In this document: positions 9,956 through 17,172 of the stretch, one piece after another | Layout: each line of letters starts with the position of its first letter | Numbering within the stretch: the stretch's first letter is position 1 | Assembly: GCA_002371495.1 (NCBI GenBank) | Contig: DFIX01000002.1 | Span: 1-33,155 of the forward strand | Length of the DNA stretch: 33,155 bases | Reading direction: 5' to 3' | DNA from: Eggerthellaceae bacterium UBA3686 | GTDB lineage: Bacteria; Actinomycetota; Coriobacteriia; Coriobacteriales; Eggerthellaceae | The notes under the pieces: model-generated | Databases searched by the model: none | The model's input: only the letters and a program-made list of their open reading frames with translations | What the model was told of the DNA's origin: nothing | Program-made: the position numbers and the translations under genes

Positions 9956-10031
9956 AAAACACGCCCAGGCCTGACATTTGATGCACTTCGAGGCGGTTGC
10001 GGTGCGGCAAATGTCGACCTTGGGCGTGTTT
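9956..10031. repeat. Long hairpin repeat, type 2 copy b
   Basis: Arms at 9957-9986 and 10002-10031 are complementary at about 24 of 30 positions, with the same AAACACGCCC outer arms and GACATTTG inner part as copy a. The mismatches cluster in one internal block and near the loop. The 49 bases between the two copies show no gene. Confidence 0.75.
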
Positions 10032-10104
10032 CTGCCCGAGCGCTTCGCCCCGAGGTCAATTCGCTCGCGATCGTTTTCCCTGGCGCTCCCAAAGTTCACG
10101 CGAT

Positions 10105-10121
10105 AAAAAGGGGAGTCCCCC
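10105..10121 (-). terminator. Terminator-like motif with no matching gene
   Basis: On the minus strand GGGG-GACT-CCCC is followed by TTTTT. It closely resembles the terminator after the Rpn-family gene, but no minus-strand gene ends here. It may stop antisense transcription or be a relic. Confidence 0.4.
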
Positions 10122-10394
10122 AAGCTGTCGCCAGCGGCAAGGCGAAGGTGACAAACGTGGCACGGTGTTGGCATTGTTTCGTAGATGTGAACAAAAGCAC
10201 GCATTGTCGGAGGCCGAAAGTTACAGAAAGACAACGTCTCAGGTCAGGCGAGGGGTAAATTGCCAATTACGTGCAATAATTTGACATACGTGTAAAGGTA
10301 GGCGGAAAGGCGGCTCAATCGGCAAAACCGTGTGATATTACCAAAAACGCAGCATAAATGACAAAAGCAGGCAAGCAGCAGTCATCGAGCGAGT

Positions 10395-10535
10395 GCGGGG
10401 CGAATAAAACCCCGCGGGAGCAAAAACAAAGCCCCGAAAGCTCGGCGAAGGCACAAAACGCAGGTAATTTGGGCCTAGGTGAAAAGGCTCAAGAGGGGAC
10501 CGAGCATTTAGGCCCGAAATGGCAACAAATTTGCC
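10395..10535 (+). promoter_or_regulatory. Structured leader ahead of the coiled-coil/signal peptidase genes
   Basis: Three potential stems lie in a row: GCGGGG/CCCCGC (10395-10400 with 10410-10415); GGGCCTA/TAGGCCC (10471-10477 with 10509-10515) enclosing a nested GCTC/GAGC stem (10487-10490 with 10502-10505); and GGCAA/TTGCC (10521-10525 with 10531-10535). The nested arrangement hints at a folded 5' leader. I could not match it to a known riboswitch: it has GGGCCTA and GAAA elements but not the ordered c-di-GMP-I core. Confidence 0.3.
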
Positions 10536-10640
10536 AAAGGGCGGCGGGCACTGCATCCAGTTGGTAATATGAGCAGGACCAGAGAGGCCTGTTTTTTCGC
10601 GTTGTACGGCAAAAGCCAGAGGGGGACGAGCGGGGACAAC

Positions 10641-11747
10641 ATGCTGGGCAAGCGCAACAACAACCATTCGGACACACGTCCGCAGAGGGGAAGCTCCGAC
10701 AAGGAGCTTAGGCGTTTGCGCCGTATGGACCTGCTCGAGCTGCTCCTGGACCAGATGGACGAAAACGAGCAGCAGGCCGCCTCGATCCTCGAGCTTTCGA
10801 GCCTGACCGAGCGCCTGAAGGCAAAACTCAACGAGAAAGACGCCCAGATCGAGCACCTGAAGCAGCGCCTCGACCAAAAGGACGCCCAGATCAGGCAGAT
10901 GCGCCAGCAGGGTTTCGCCGCCCCGCAGGCGCAATCCCAGCCGCAACCTCAGCAGCAATCCTACGGCGCCGCGCAGCAAGCCCTGCCAGGCGCGTTCGCG
11001 CCCGCCCAGGGTCAGGTAGGCCTCCGCGCTTCCGGCCAGCCGGCGCCGGCCTACCAGCCGCAGTTCCAAGACCAGGTTTCGCAGATGTACGCCTCGCAGT
11101 ACCGCGAGCGCGTGGCCATGCCCGTCATGGTCCCGGTGGCCGTTCCTGCATCGACCATGGCAGCCGCCGCCCAAAAGGCCATAACCGACGGCGACGTGGT
11201 CGACGTTCCCGCAGTGGCCGCCACCCAGGCGCAATCGCAGCGCCGCTCATGGCAGCCCGGCCAGCAGGCGTCGCAGGTCTCCGGTACTGTCGGCCAGCAC
11301 CAGCTGCAGCAGCAGTCGCTGCAAAGCCAGCAATGGCAGCAGGTCCAGCAGGCCCAGGCCCAAGCTCAGGCACAGGCCCAGATGCCGCAGGCCCAGCCGC
11401 AGCGCCAGCCTCAACCGCAGGCATCGTACCAGCAGCAGCCCCTGCGCCAGCAGGGCGAAGGAACGCCCCAGGGTGCCAAGGCCGCTAGCTGGGCTCAGCC
11501 TGCATACGCGCAGCAGCCCGCACGCGCGCGCCAGTCGCAGCCCCAAACGCAGACCCAGGCAGCTGCAACCGCCACTTCGCAGACCCAGGTCTCGCAGGCG
11601 ACCACGCTCGAGCCGCCCGTGTTCCCCGAGAGCATCAACTGGCTCGTCGGCCAGCTCGTCGTGCCCGACGCGCAGACTTCAGCATACACATCCGGCCCGG
11701 CCGCCCAAGGCGCGCAGGGCTTTCCGACTATGGGGGAGGTGCGCTAG
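10641..11747 (+). CDS. Coiled-coil, Gln-rich protein of sortase/signal-peptidase loci (368 aa)
   Basis: Function unknown. After a basic start the protein has LRRLRRMDLLELLLDQ, a motif I recall from small coiled-coil proteins found beside signal peptidase and sortase genes in Clostridia and Coriobacteriia. A heptad-like segment follows (about residues 30-85, including QIEHLKQRLDQKDAQIRQM). From about residue 90 to 330 it is low-complexity, dominated by Gln, Ala and Pro. There is no signal peptide or membrane segment, so it is probably cytoplasmic or peripherally membrane-bound. I choose ATG at 10641, preceded by GGGG at 10632-10635, over an upstream ATG at 10569 with no binding site. The stop is two bases before the signal peptidase ATG, so the two are cotranscribed and probably coupled. 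A scaffold or adaptor role is inference. Confidence 0.75.
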   Translation: MLGKRNNNHSDTRPQRGSSDKELRRLRRMDLLELLLDQMDENEQQAASILELSSLTERLKAKLNEKDAQIEHLKQRLDQKDAQIRQMRQQGFAAPQAQSQPQPQQQSYGAAQQALPGAFAPAQGQVGLRASGQPAPAYQPQFQDQVSQMYASQYRERVAMPVMVPVAVPASTMAAAAQKAITDGDVVDVPAVAATQAQSQRRSWQPGQQASQVSGTVGQHQLQQQSLQSQQWQQVQQAQAQAQAQAQMPQAQPQRQPQPQASYQQQPLRQQGEGTPQGAKAASWAQPAYAQQPARARQSQPQTQTQAAATATSQTQVSQATTLEPPVFPESINWLVGQLVVPDAQTSAYTSGPAAQGAQGFPTMGEVR

Positions 11748-11749
11748 GC

Positions 11750-12604
11750 ATGAACGACTTCAACGCCAATTTCGCACCTAACGCCAACTACGCCCCCAAC
11801 GCGTCCTCCGCGCCCACCGGCGCGCAGGGCGCCTACGCACCGGCCCAGCAGACGAGCCAGCCCGCGACGCAGGCGGCCTATGGCGCTGTTCCGGCCAATC
11901 AGCCGCTGAACCAGCCCGCCGCCCAGGCGGGCTATGCCAGCACCACGCAGACACAATCCGCCGGCCAGCAGATGCCCGGTTTCGCCCAGGCAACCCCTGC
12001 AGCCGCAACCGCAGGCGCCGGCGGCCGTTCGCTCGCCGACCACCTGCCCAGCCGCGACGGCCTGCGCGAAGAGCTCACCAAAGAGCGCCAGCGCAACCTG
12101 TTCGTGCGCGTGCTGCGCTCGACGGTGCTCAGCCTCGTGGTCGTGGCCGCCGTGGCCGTCATCGTGGTCACGCTCGTGCTGCCCATCCTGCAGATCAGCG
12201 GCACCAGCATGACCAACACGCTCTACGACCAGGACATCGTCGTGGCTTTGCGCGGCTCGGCCTGCCAGACCGGCGACGTCATCGCCTTCTACTACAACAA
12301 CAAGATCCTGGTCAAGCGCGTTATCGCCAAGTCCGGCCAGTGGGTCGACATCGACGACTCCGGCAACGTGTACGTCGACGGCACCATGCTCGACGAGCCG
12401 TACGTGTCGGACAAGGCGCTGGGCGACTGCAACATCAAGCTGCCCTACCAGGTGCCCGAGAGCCGCATCTTCGTCATGGGCGATCACCGTTCGATTTCGG
12501 TCGACTCGCGCAGCACCACCGTTGGCTGCGTGGCCGACGAGCAGATAGTAGGCAAACTCGTGTTCTGCGCATGGCCGTTCGAGCGGTTCGGCTTGGTGGC
12601 TTAG
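11750..12604 (+). CDS. Type I signal peptidase with long low-complexity N-terminal tail
   Basis: Cleaves signal peptides from exported proteins at the outer face of the membrane. Seen: residues 1-95 are Asn/Ala/Pro/Gln-rich and cytoplasmic; one membrane segment (about 122-147); then SGTSMTNTL with nucleophile S153, LVKRVIA with general base K189, and the conserved GDHRSISVDSR box (244-254; the family norm is GDNR). This is the bacterial Ser-Lys type, unlike the Ser-His type near 30.4 kb. Total length is 284 residues, the excess over a minimal enzyme being the tail. The start follows GGAGG at 11735-11739. Place in the operon, between the coiled-coil protein and the pilin, suggests a locus-dedicated enzyme for pilin precursors; that is inference. 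Confidence 0.93.
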   Translation: MNDFNANFAPNANYAPNASSAPTGAQGAYAPAQQTSQPATQAAYGAVPANQPLNQPAAQAGYASTTQTQSAGQQMPGFAQATPAAATAGAGGRSLADHLPSRDGLREELTKERQRNLFVRVLRSTVLSLVVVAAVAVIVVTLVLPILQISGTSMTNTLYDQDIVVALRGSACQTGDVIAFYYNNKILVKRVIAKSGQWVDIDDSGNVYVDGTMLDEPYVSDKALGDCNIKLPYQVPESRIFVMGDHRSISVDSRSTTVGCVADEQIVGKLVFCAWPFERFGLVA

Positions 12605-12944
12605 GGGCTGGGCATGAACGTGGCTAGGAAACATACCATGAACCGATTTTGGGTAACTCTCTTGCCCCGAGGGCAGGATGATTTACATAAAGCCCGATGG
12701 GGTAGGGGTTCGCCCCCGACCATAAGGGCGGTAACTCACGTCCGTGGCGTGCGCCTGCGCCAAGGGACGTGGCGCGAGCGGCAACGGCCCGACCGATGTA
12801 CCGGTCGGTTTAAGACCAGAACCGCGACTCGCGAAAGGGGTGATTATCTGCAACATCTCTGACGCGAATCCTCCATGGGAGGGAAGTAACCAAGGCGAAG
12901 CGGAACCCCGCCGAGCCAAAGTTATTGAAGGAAAGGATTTAAAA
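12605..12944 (+). promoter_or_regulatory. Structured 340-base intergenic leader before the pilin gene
   Basis: No gene is supported. The stretch is rich in potential stems: 12662-12677; GGGG-TTCG-CCCC near 12705-12716; CACGTCC/GGACGTG (about 12738-12771) enclosing a GGCG/CGCC stem; CCGACCG/CGGTCGG (12789-12795 with 12802-12808) followed by TTTAAG; CCTCC-ATG-GGAGG (12870-12882); and GCGG-AACC-CCGC (12900-12911). CGGTT/AACCG (12806-12810 with 12820-12824) would compete with the CCGACCG hairpin. It may be a regulatory leader with alternative folds. I recognise no riboswitch class. A strong binding site, AAGGAAAGGA, ends eight bases before the pilin ATG. Confidence 0.4.
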
Positions 12945-14507
12945 ATGACAAAGACCATGAACAAGGCGAAGTACTTGCTCGCCTTCTTGGCCGCCGCCAT
13001 TCTGGCCGTCGCGCTGTCAAGCGTGGCTTGGGCTGCGAATGACGGAAGCATCACAGTCACGAACGCTACTGCCGGGCAGACTTATCAGGCTTTTAAGGTT
13101 TTTGATGCAACGCCCTCAAACCCTGACAAAGTGAGCGATGGCATTGTTTATACGGCCACACCAGCTCAAGTCGCCGTAGAAGGCTTTGATGCGATATTCG
13201 ATAAAGTTCGTGACCAAAATGGAAACTACACGGTCTCTAAGAAGAGTACTGTTTCTGACAACGATGTGATCACCTTTGTGAAGGGTCATATTAATGCACT
13301 TAAACAAGGTGAAGCCATCGACGGTGTTTTTGGTGATAACGACACTGTTACCTTCAGCAATCTTCCTTATGGTTATTACTACATCTCGTCTTCGCTTGGC
13401 TCTGTTGTTACGATTGACACCGCTGGTAAGCAGATTCAAGTCGTAGATAAGAACGAATCGACTCCTACGGGCCCCGACAAGGACATTACTGCTGAAGATT
13501 CGTCTGTCAACGCTGGCCAGGATCAAACGGGTGTCGAGCTCAAAACGAACGCTGCCGCAGTTGGCTCTGTTGAGTCCTTCCAGGTAGACTTTAACGCGAC
13601 GAACTGGGTGCAGAGCGACGAAGCACAAACTGCAGGATCCGGTAATGGTACCAAGACGAAAGTAACGCAGTACAATTTCGTCGATACGCCGACAGGCTTG
13701 GCGATTGATGCGAGCACCGTTCGTGTTTACGTCAATTATGGGACGGATGCTCAAGCTGAGGTAACCTCGACAATTACCGATATTGCCGTTAACGAAACTT
13801 CTGGCGTTCTGACCTTTACGATTCCGTGGGTTAATGCCGCAGGCAATCATCTGTATGCAACCCAGACCGCTGGAAGCGAACTGATTCCGGTTCATGTAAC
13901 TTATGATGCTACGATTACGGCTGCAGCCGCAACGGCGACAGCCCCGAATACTGTCGAGGTGCTTTACAACAATAGCCCTGATAATTCGCTTGGGACCAGC
14001 ACGACCACTACAAAGACCTATAAGTTTAAGCTGAATAAGCTTGATGAGAACCGCCAAGCTCTTGCGGGTGCCGAGTTCCAGCTCTTTTATGCAAATGGCG
14101 AAGGGGCGGCGACTGGCGATGCTCTGAAGTTTACGGTAGTCGACGGGAAGTATCAGTTTGATCCCGCTGGCAATGTGACCAACATTGCTCCTGCTGGTGC
14201 TGATGCAAGCGCTCTTATCATCGGTCTTGATGATGCAAGGTATGTGCTGCAAGAGGTCGTTGTTCCTTCTGGCTATAACAAGGCTGAGGATACTGCCGTA
14301 ACTGGTCTTTCCCCTGTTGATACCGCTGACGCTCAGGCAACAGCGATTGATGTTCAGAACCTGAAGGGTTCCGTCCTGCCCTCCACCGGTGGCATGGGCA
14401 CCACGATCCTCTACATCGTTGGTGGCATCATGGTCCTCGTGGCTGTGGTCTTCCTGATCACCAAGCGTCGCGTTAAGAGCGGCCGCGGTGGCGACGACCT
14501 GATGTAA
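12945..14507 (+). CDS. LPSTG fimbrial pilin (520 aa), likely pilus backbone
   Basis: Probable polymerising pilin. Seen: a cleavable signal peptide ending near AWAAND; an N-terminal domain (about 28-165); an isopeptide-forming fimbrial D2-type domain (about 185-355, with YNFVDTPTGLAID and NTVEVLYNNSPDN); a SpaA/Cna-B domain with the expected triad K365, E437 (in the E-box LQEVVVPSGY) and N472; LPSTG at 478-482; then a membrane segment and basic tail. At the usual place of the YPKN pilin motif the sequence reads VVDKNESTP, so K169 is the best candidate for the inter-subunit lysine. The start follows AAGGAAAGGA; a longer frame back to 12744 lacks a binding site. The ectodomain is AT-richer than the GC-rich anchor and flanks, suggesting module exchange. 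The class C sortase follows. Confidence 0.92.
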   Translation: MTKTMNKAKYLLAFLAAAILAVALSSVAWAANDGSITVTNATAGQTYQAFKVFDATPSNPDKVSDGIVYTATPAQVAVEGFDAIFDKVRDQNGNYTVSKKSTVSDNDVITFVKGHINALKQGEAIDGVFGDNDTVTFSNLPYGYYYISSSLGSVVTIDTAGKQIQVVDKNESTPTGPDKDITAEDSSVNAGQDQTGVELKTNAAAVGSVESFQVDFNATNWVQSDEAQTAGSGNGTKTKVTQYNFVDTPTGLAIDASTVRVYVNYGTDAQAEVTSTITDIAVNETSGVLTFTIPWVNAAGNHLYATQTAGSELIPVHVTYDATITAAAATATAPNTVEVLYNNSPDNSLGTSTTTTKTYKFKLNKLDENRQALAGAEFQLFYANGEGAATGDALKFTVVDGKYQFDPAGNVTNIAPAGADASALIIGLDDARYVLQEVVVPSGYNKAEDTAVTGLSPVDTADAQATAIDVQNLKGSVLPSTGGMGTTILYIVGGIMVLVAVVFLITKRRVKSGRGGDDLM

Positions 14508-14517
14508 TCAGGCTTTT

Positions 14518-14550
14518 CGAAAGTCGCTGATCTAAGAATCATCGGCTTTC
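14518..14550 (+). terminator. First hairpin after the pilin gene
   Basis: GAAAGTCGCTGAT (14518-14530) pairs at 11 of 13 positions with 14538-14550 around a seven-base loop, 10 bases after the pilin stop. There is no T-tract. It is the first of three consecutive stems between pilin and sortase genes. Confidence 0.5.
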
Positions 14551-14559
14551 ACGATCCTG

Positions 14560-14594
14560 GGGGCCGGCGTCAGGCGTTTTAAGCGCCGGCTCCC
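14560..14594 (+). terminator. Second hairpin after the pilin gene
   Basis: GCCGGCG (14563-14569) pairs with CGCCGGC (14584-14590). The loop contains TTTTAA, and an alternative GGCG/CGCC pairing exists inside it. Together with the stems on either side it probably attenuates read-through from the highly expressed pilin into the sortase. Confidence 0.5.
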
Positions 14595-14608
14595 TCCGAT
14601 CACTTCGA

Positions 14609-14639
14609 GGCATGTGCGCGGAACCTCCGCGCACATGCC
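14609..14639. terminator. Third hairpin, 14-bp perfect stem
   Basis: A perfect 14-bp stem (14609-14622 with 14626-14639) with a three-base loop, the tightest hairpin between the pilin and sortase genes. No T-tract follows on the plus strand. Confidence 0.6.
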
Positions 14640-14766
14640 CGATACGATTGCCCGCTGTGCGTGTTTTGACCGAAATGCGGTACCAGTACCCAGTTTCACC
14701 ATTCCAAACCGCACGCCCAGCAAGCAGGCGTATCGACCTTCACACTGGTAAGCTAATAGGGGAGCA

Positions 14767-15990
14767 ATGCGCAGACGCAGCAACATACGCAGAAGAGCGG
14801 CCGCCCGGCAGGGCGTCGAAGCTGCGCGCGCTCAGCGAAGCGCTTCTTCCCAGGGCATGCCAGGCCAGAATTACCAGCAAGGTCAGGGCTACATGCCCGG
14901 CCAGGGCTACCAGCAAGATCCGACCTTCATGTCGGGTCAGGGCTTCCCGCAGGGGCAGGGCTACATGCCCGGTCAGGGTTACCAACAGGGCCAACCTTTC
15001 CCCCAAGACCAAGGTACCCCGCAGGGCTCGAACCCCGATGCGGGCCTTTCCCCCAAAACCGCCGATGCTGCTTCCAACAAAAAGGGAGGCGGCAGAAAGA
15101 AGCGTCATCGCGGGCCTTCCGTCACCACGGTGGTGGCGGTCGTCATCCTGGTGGCGGGCGTGGGGATTATCTCGTACCCTACAGTCAGCGACTGGTGGAA
15201 CAGCTACCATCAGTCGCGCGCAATCGCTACATATGTAAATGCTGTCGAAGAAACCGATCCGGCCATGCTCGAGGCCATGCTCGCCGAAGCGCGTGCGTAC
15301 AACGAGCGGCTGGCCAGCAAGCCCGCGCGTTACGAGATGACGCCCGACGAGGAGCTCGAGTACACGCGGCTTCTGGACTTAACGGGCAATGGCGTCATGG
15401 GCTACGTGCAGATCAACTCCATCAACGTGGACTACCCGATTTACCATGGCATGGACGAGTCGGTTCTGCAGATCGCCATTGGGCACCTGAAGGGCACCTC
15501 GCTTCCCGTGGGCGGCGAGACCACGCATGCGGTGATTTCGGGCCATCGTGGCTTGCCGCGCGCCCGTCTGTTCACCGATTTGGACCGGCTGGTCGAGGGC
15601 GATACCTTCACGGTGACGGTGCTGGACCAGACCTGCACTTACGAGGTGGATCAGATTCGCATCGTGCTGCCGACGGACTTGTCGGACCTGAACATCGAGC
15701 AGGGCAAGGACTACTGCACGCTGATCACCTGCACGCCTTACGGCATCAACACGCATCGTCTGCTGGTTCGCGGGCATCGCGTCAACAACATCCTGAACGC
15801 AGATGTGGTAACGTCAGAGGCAGTGCAGATTCCGCGCTACATCGCCATCCCGGCGGTCGGCGTGCCGATACTGTTCATGTTCCTCATCGGCATGCTCGTG
15901 TACTACCGGGTGCGCAGGCCGGAGTTCAACAAGGAAGTCGTGACCGCCTCGCTGCGCGAGCGCATTAACAGGAGGGCAGGCCGGCGATGA
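14767..15990 (+). CDS. Class C (pilus-assembly) sortase with Gly/Gln/Tyr-repeat cytoplasmic tail
   Basis: Transpeptidase that links pilin subunits by cutting LPxTG between Thr and Gly. Seen: a basic start, then a repeat tail (about 30-85) built on GQGYMPGQGYQQ; membrane segment one (about 118-138); the catalytic domain with H260 in ISGHRGLPRA, C322 in LITCTPYGINTH and R335 in LLVRGHR; and a second membrane segment (about 358-381) with basic tail. Two membrane segments and TPYGINTH are class C hallmarks. The N-terminal lid motif DPF or DPW normally found between the helix ending YNERL and the catalytic domain is not visible; MTPDEELEYT stands there. GGGGAG lies just before the ATG. Its neighbour, the LPSTG pilin, is its probable substrate. 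Confidence 0.93.
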   Translation: MRRRSNIRRRAAARQGVEAARAQRSASSQGMPGQNYQQGQGYMPGQGYQQDPTFMSGQGFPQGQGYMPGQGYQQGQPFPQDQGTPQGSNPDAGLSPKTADAASNKKGGGRKKRHRGPSVTTVVAVVILVAGVGIISYPTVSDWWNSYHQSRAIATYVNAVEETDPAMLEAMLAEARAYNERLASKPARYEMTPDEELEYTRLLDLTGNGVMGYVQINSINVDYPIYHGMDESVLQIAIGHLKGTSLPVGGETTHAVISGHRGLPRARLFTDLDRLVEGDTFTVTVLDQTCTYEVDQIRIVLPTDLSDLNIEQGKDYCTLITCTPYGINTHRLLVRGHRVNNILNADVVTSEAVQIPRYIAIPAVGVPILFMFLIGMLVYYRVRRPEFNKEVVTASLRERINRRAGRR

Positions 15991-16121
15991 AGATTGTAAG
16001 TTGGGCCGGACGTTGGCGAGAGCCGATGCCGGTCGACCGCAGGAAGCCGAAACGGCAGGGGAGTTACGGGCAGGGCAGCGCGCCTGCGCCCGATCAGGAG
16101 GAAAGGAGAGCCCATGCGTAA
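15987..16121 (+). CDS. Tiny overlapping ORF between sortase and pilin-like gene (44 aa)
   Basis: The ATG overlaps the sortase stop (ATGA at 15987-15990) and the stop TAA (16119-16121) lies inside the next gene, whose ATG is at 16114. A good binding site, GGAGGG at 15971-15976, precedes it. The product is basic, starts MKIVSWAGRWREPMP and has no membrane segment or recognisable domain. The arrangement suggests translational coupling: ribosomes finishing the sortase could reinitiate here and then deliver translation to the next gene, whose AGGAGG site lies inside this ORF. It may be a coupling device rather than a working peptide, or it may not be translated. Confidence 0.4.
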   Translation: MKIVSWAGRWREPMPVDRRKPKRQGSYGQGSAPAPDQEERRAHA

Positions 16122-17160
16122 AGCGAGTAAACGCCTGAGTGTCGCAGTGCTGGCCATGTGCATGCTGGTCGCATTGGCATTCGGAGGCGTAGCGGCTTGG
16201 GCTGCTGATTCGGGCCAAGGTGGCGATAACAACCTGACGGTCAATGTTAGCGATGACCCTGAGAGCGACATCGCCAAGGCGGGCGTCAAAGTCAACGTCT
16301 ACAAGATTGCGGATGCGCAGAAGAACGGGACGTATGACATTTACGACTACACGTTCGTGGCGCCATTCGCTGCTGAGCTGCAGAGCAAGTATCCGCTTGC
16401 GAATATGACTGCGGCGCAATGGGAAGAGCTTGCTGGTGACGCCAAGACGATTGTCGAGGCTGAGAGCTCGCAGGCCACAGCCGTTGTAAGCGATGCGCCG
16501 GCAGGCGAGGCTATAACCGGGTTGCAGGATGGCCTGTACCTGGTGCTTGCCCCCGATGCGGCGGGTTCGGCGCGGTTGTACACCTTCCAACCCGCGGTAG
16601 TTGCGATTCCCAACAAGGCCTCGCAGGTTGTTGATGGTCGGGATGTAATCATGACCTCGGACGATTACGGCGACTGGCTGAGCGATGTTGCGATTACGCT
16701 TAAGTACTCCGAGTCGCCGCTGTACGGCAGCCTTAGGATCAACAAGACAGTGACCAACTTCTCGGGCGAGCCGACGACTTTCGTCTTCCACATTACGGGT
16801 ACGACTCCTGCTGGCACGACGTACGACCGTTACGCTAGCGTGTACTATTCTGGAGGCGAGTCGGCATCGACGGTCGTAAACCATATTCCCGTGGGCACCA
16901 AACTGAAGGTTTTCGAGGAATACACAGGTGCGCGGTTCGAGCTTGTGACCGGCGATGATGAGGAAAAGACAATCGTCGCCGACGAAGACCAGATGGCGCA
17001 CGCCGATTTCACGAACCGTCAAACCAGTTCTGGTACGGGCGGCCACGGCATACAGAACAGTTTCACGTTGCAGCAAGACGGCGAGGACGAATCGCATTAT
17101 GACTGGATGCTCGAAGTAACGCCCGATTCGTCGCAAACGGAAAAACCTGCTCAGGGCTAA
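16114..17160 (+). CDS. Anchorless pilin-like secreted protein (348 aa)
   Basis: Secreted surface-fibre protein of the pilin type. Seen: a signal peptide ending near AWAADS; an N-terminal domain (about 40-180) of minor-pilin character with LQDGLYLVLAPD; then a Cna-B-like domain with a complete isopeptide triad, K211 (RINKTVT), E268 (KVFEEYTG) and N301 (DFTNRQ). Odd: the protein ends in an acidic tail with no LPxTG, hydrophobic segment or basic end, and the next gene starts 12 bases later, so no lost anchor is hidden in a frameshift. It may be held non-covalently, sit at a fibre tip, or be released. AGGAGG at 16096-16101 and a second purine-rich site support the start. Confidence 0.8.
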   Translation: MRKASKRLSVAVLAMCMLVALAFGGVAAWAADSGQGGDNNLTVNVSDDPESDIAKAGVKVNVYKIADAQKNGTYDIYDYTFVAPFAAELQSKYPLANMTAAQWEELAGDAKTIVEAESSQATAVVSDAPAGEAITGLQDGLYLVLAPDAAGSARLYTFQPAVVAIPNKASQVVDGRDVIMTSDDYGDWLSDVAITLKYSESPLYGSLRINKTVTNFSGEPTTFVFHITGTTPAGTTYDRYASVYYSGGESASTVVNHIPVGTKLKVFEEYTGARFELVTGDDEEKTIVADEDQMAHADFTNRQTSSGTGGHGIQNSFTLQQDGEDESHYDWMLEVTPDSSQTEKPAQG

Positions 17161-17172
17161 GGGGGTAGAGGC

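Larger units (their letters stand above)
9133..10640. other. Non-coding 1.5-kb region with hairpins and a structured leader
   Basis: No ORF here has a convincing start, codon use or family. The open frames that exist run straight through hairpins. From left to right: upstream sequence of the minus-strand nuclease gene; a degenerate T-tailed motif near 9581-9599; a 13-bp hairpin at 9665-9707; two long type 2 hairpins at 9830-9906 and 9956-10031; a minus-strand terminator-like motif at 10105-10121; an AT-richer stretch with TTGACA at 10281-10286 but no matching -10 box; and a structured segment at 10395-10535 ahead of the coiled-coil gene. Confidence 0.6.

Noticed and set aside
9497..10258. A 253-codon plus-strand frame
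   Set aside because: It reads through both long type 2 hairpins and has no plausible start site or domain.
10281..10310. TTGACA at 10281 as a -35 box for the pilus operon
   Set aside because: No reasonable -10 hexamer lies 15-19 bases downstream.
10395..10535. Possible c-di-GMP-I riboswitch, because GAAA and GGGCCTA elements occur
   Set aside because: The ordered core (CAAACC, GAAA loop, ACGCAAAGCC) is not present.
12614..12862. An 82-codon frame between the signal peptidase and pilin genes
   Set aside because: Arg-rich, no domain, and it lies in the stem-rich leader; no ribosome binding site before its ATG.
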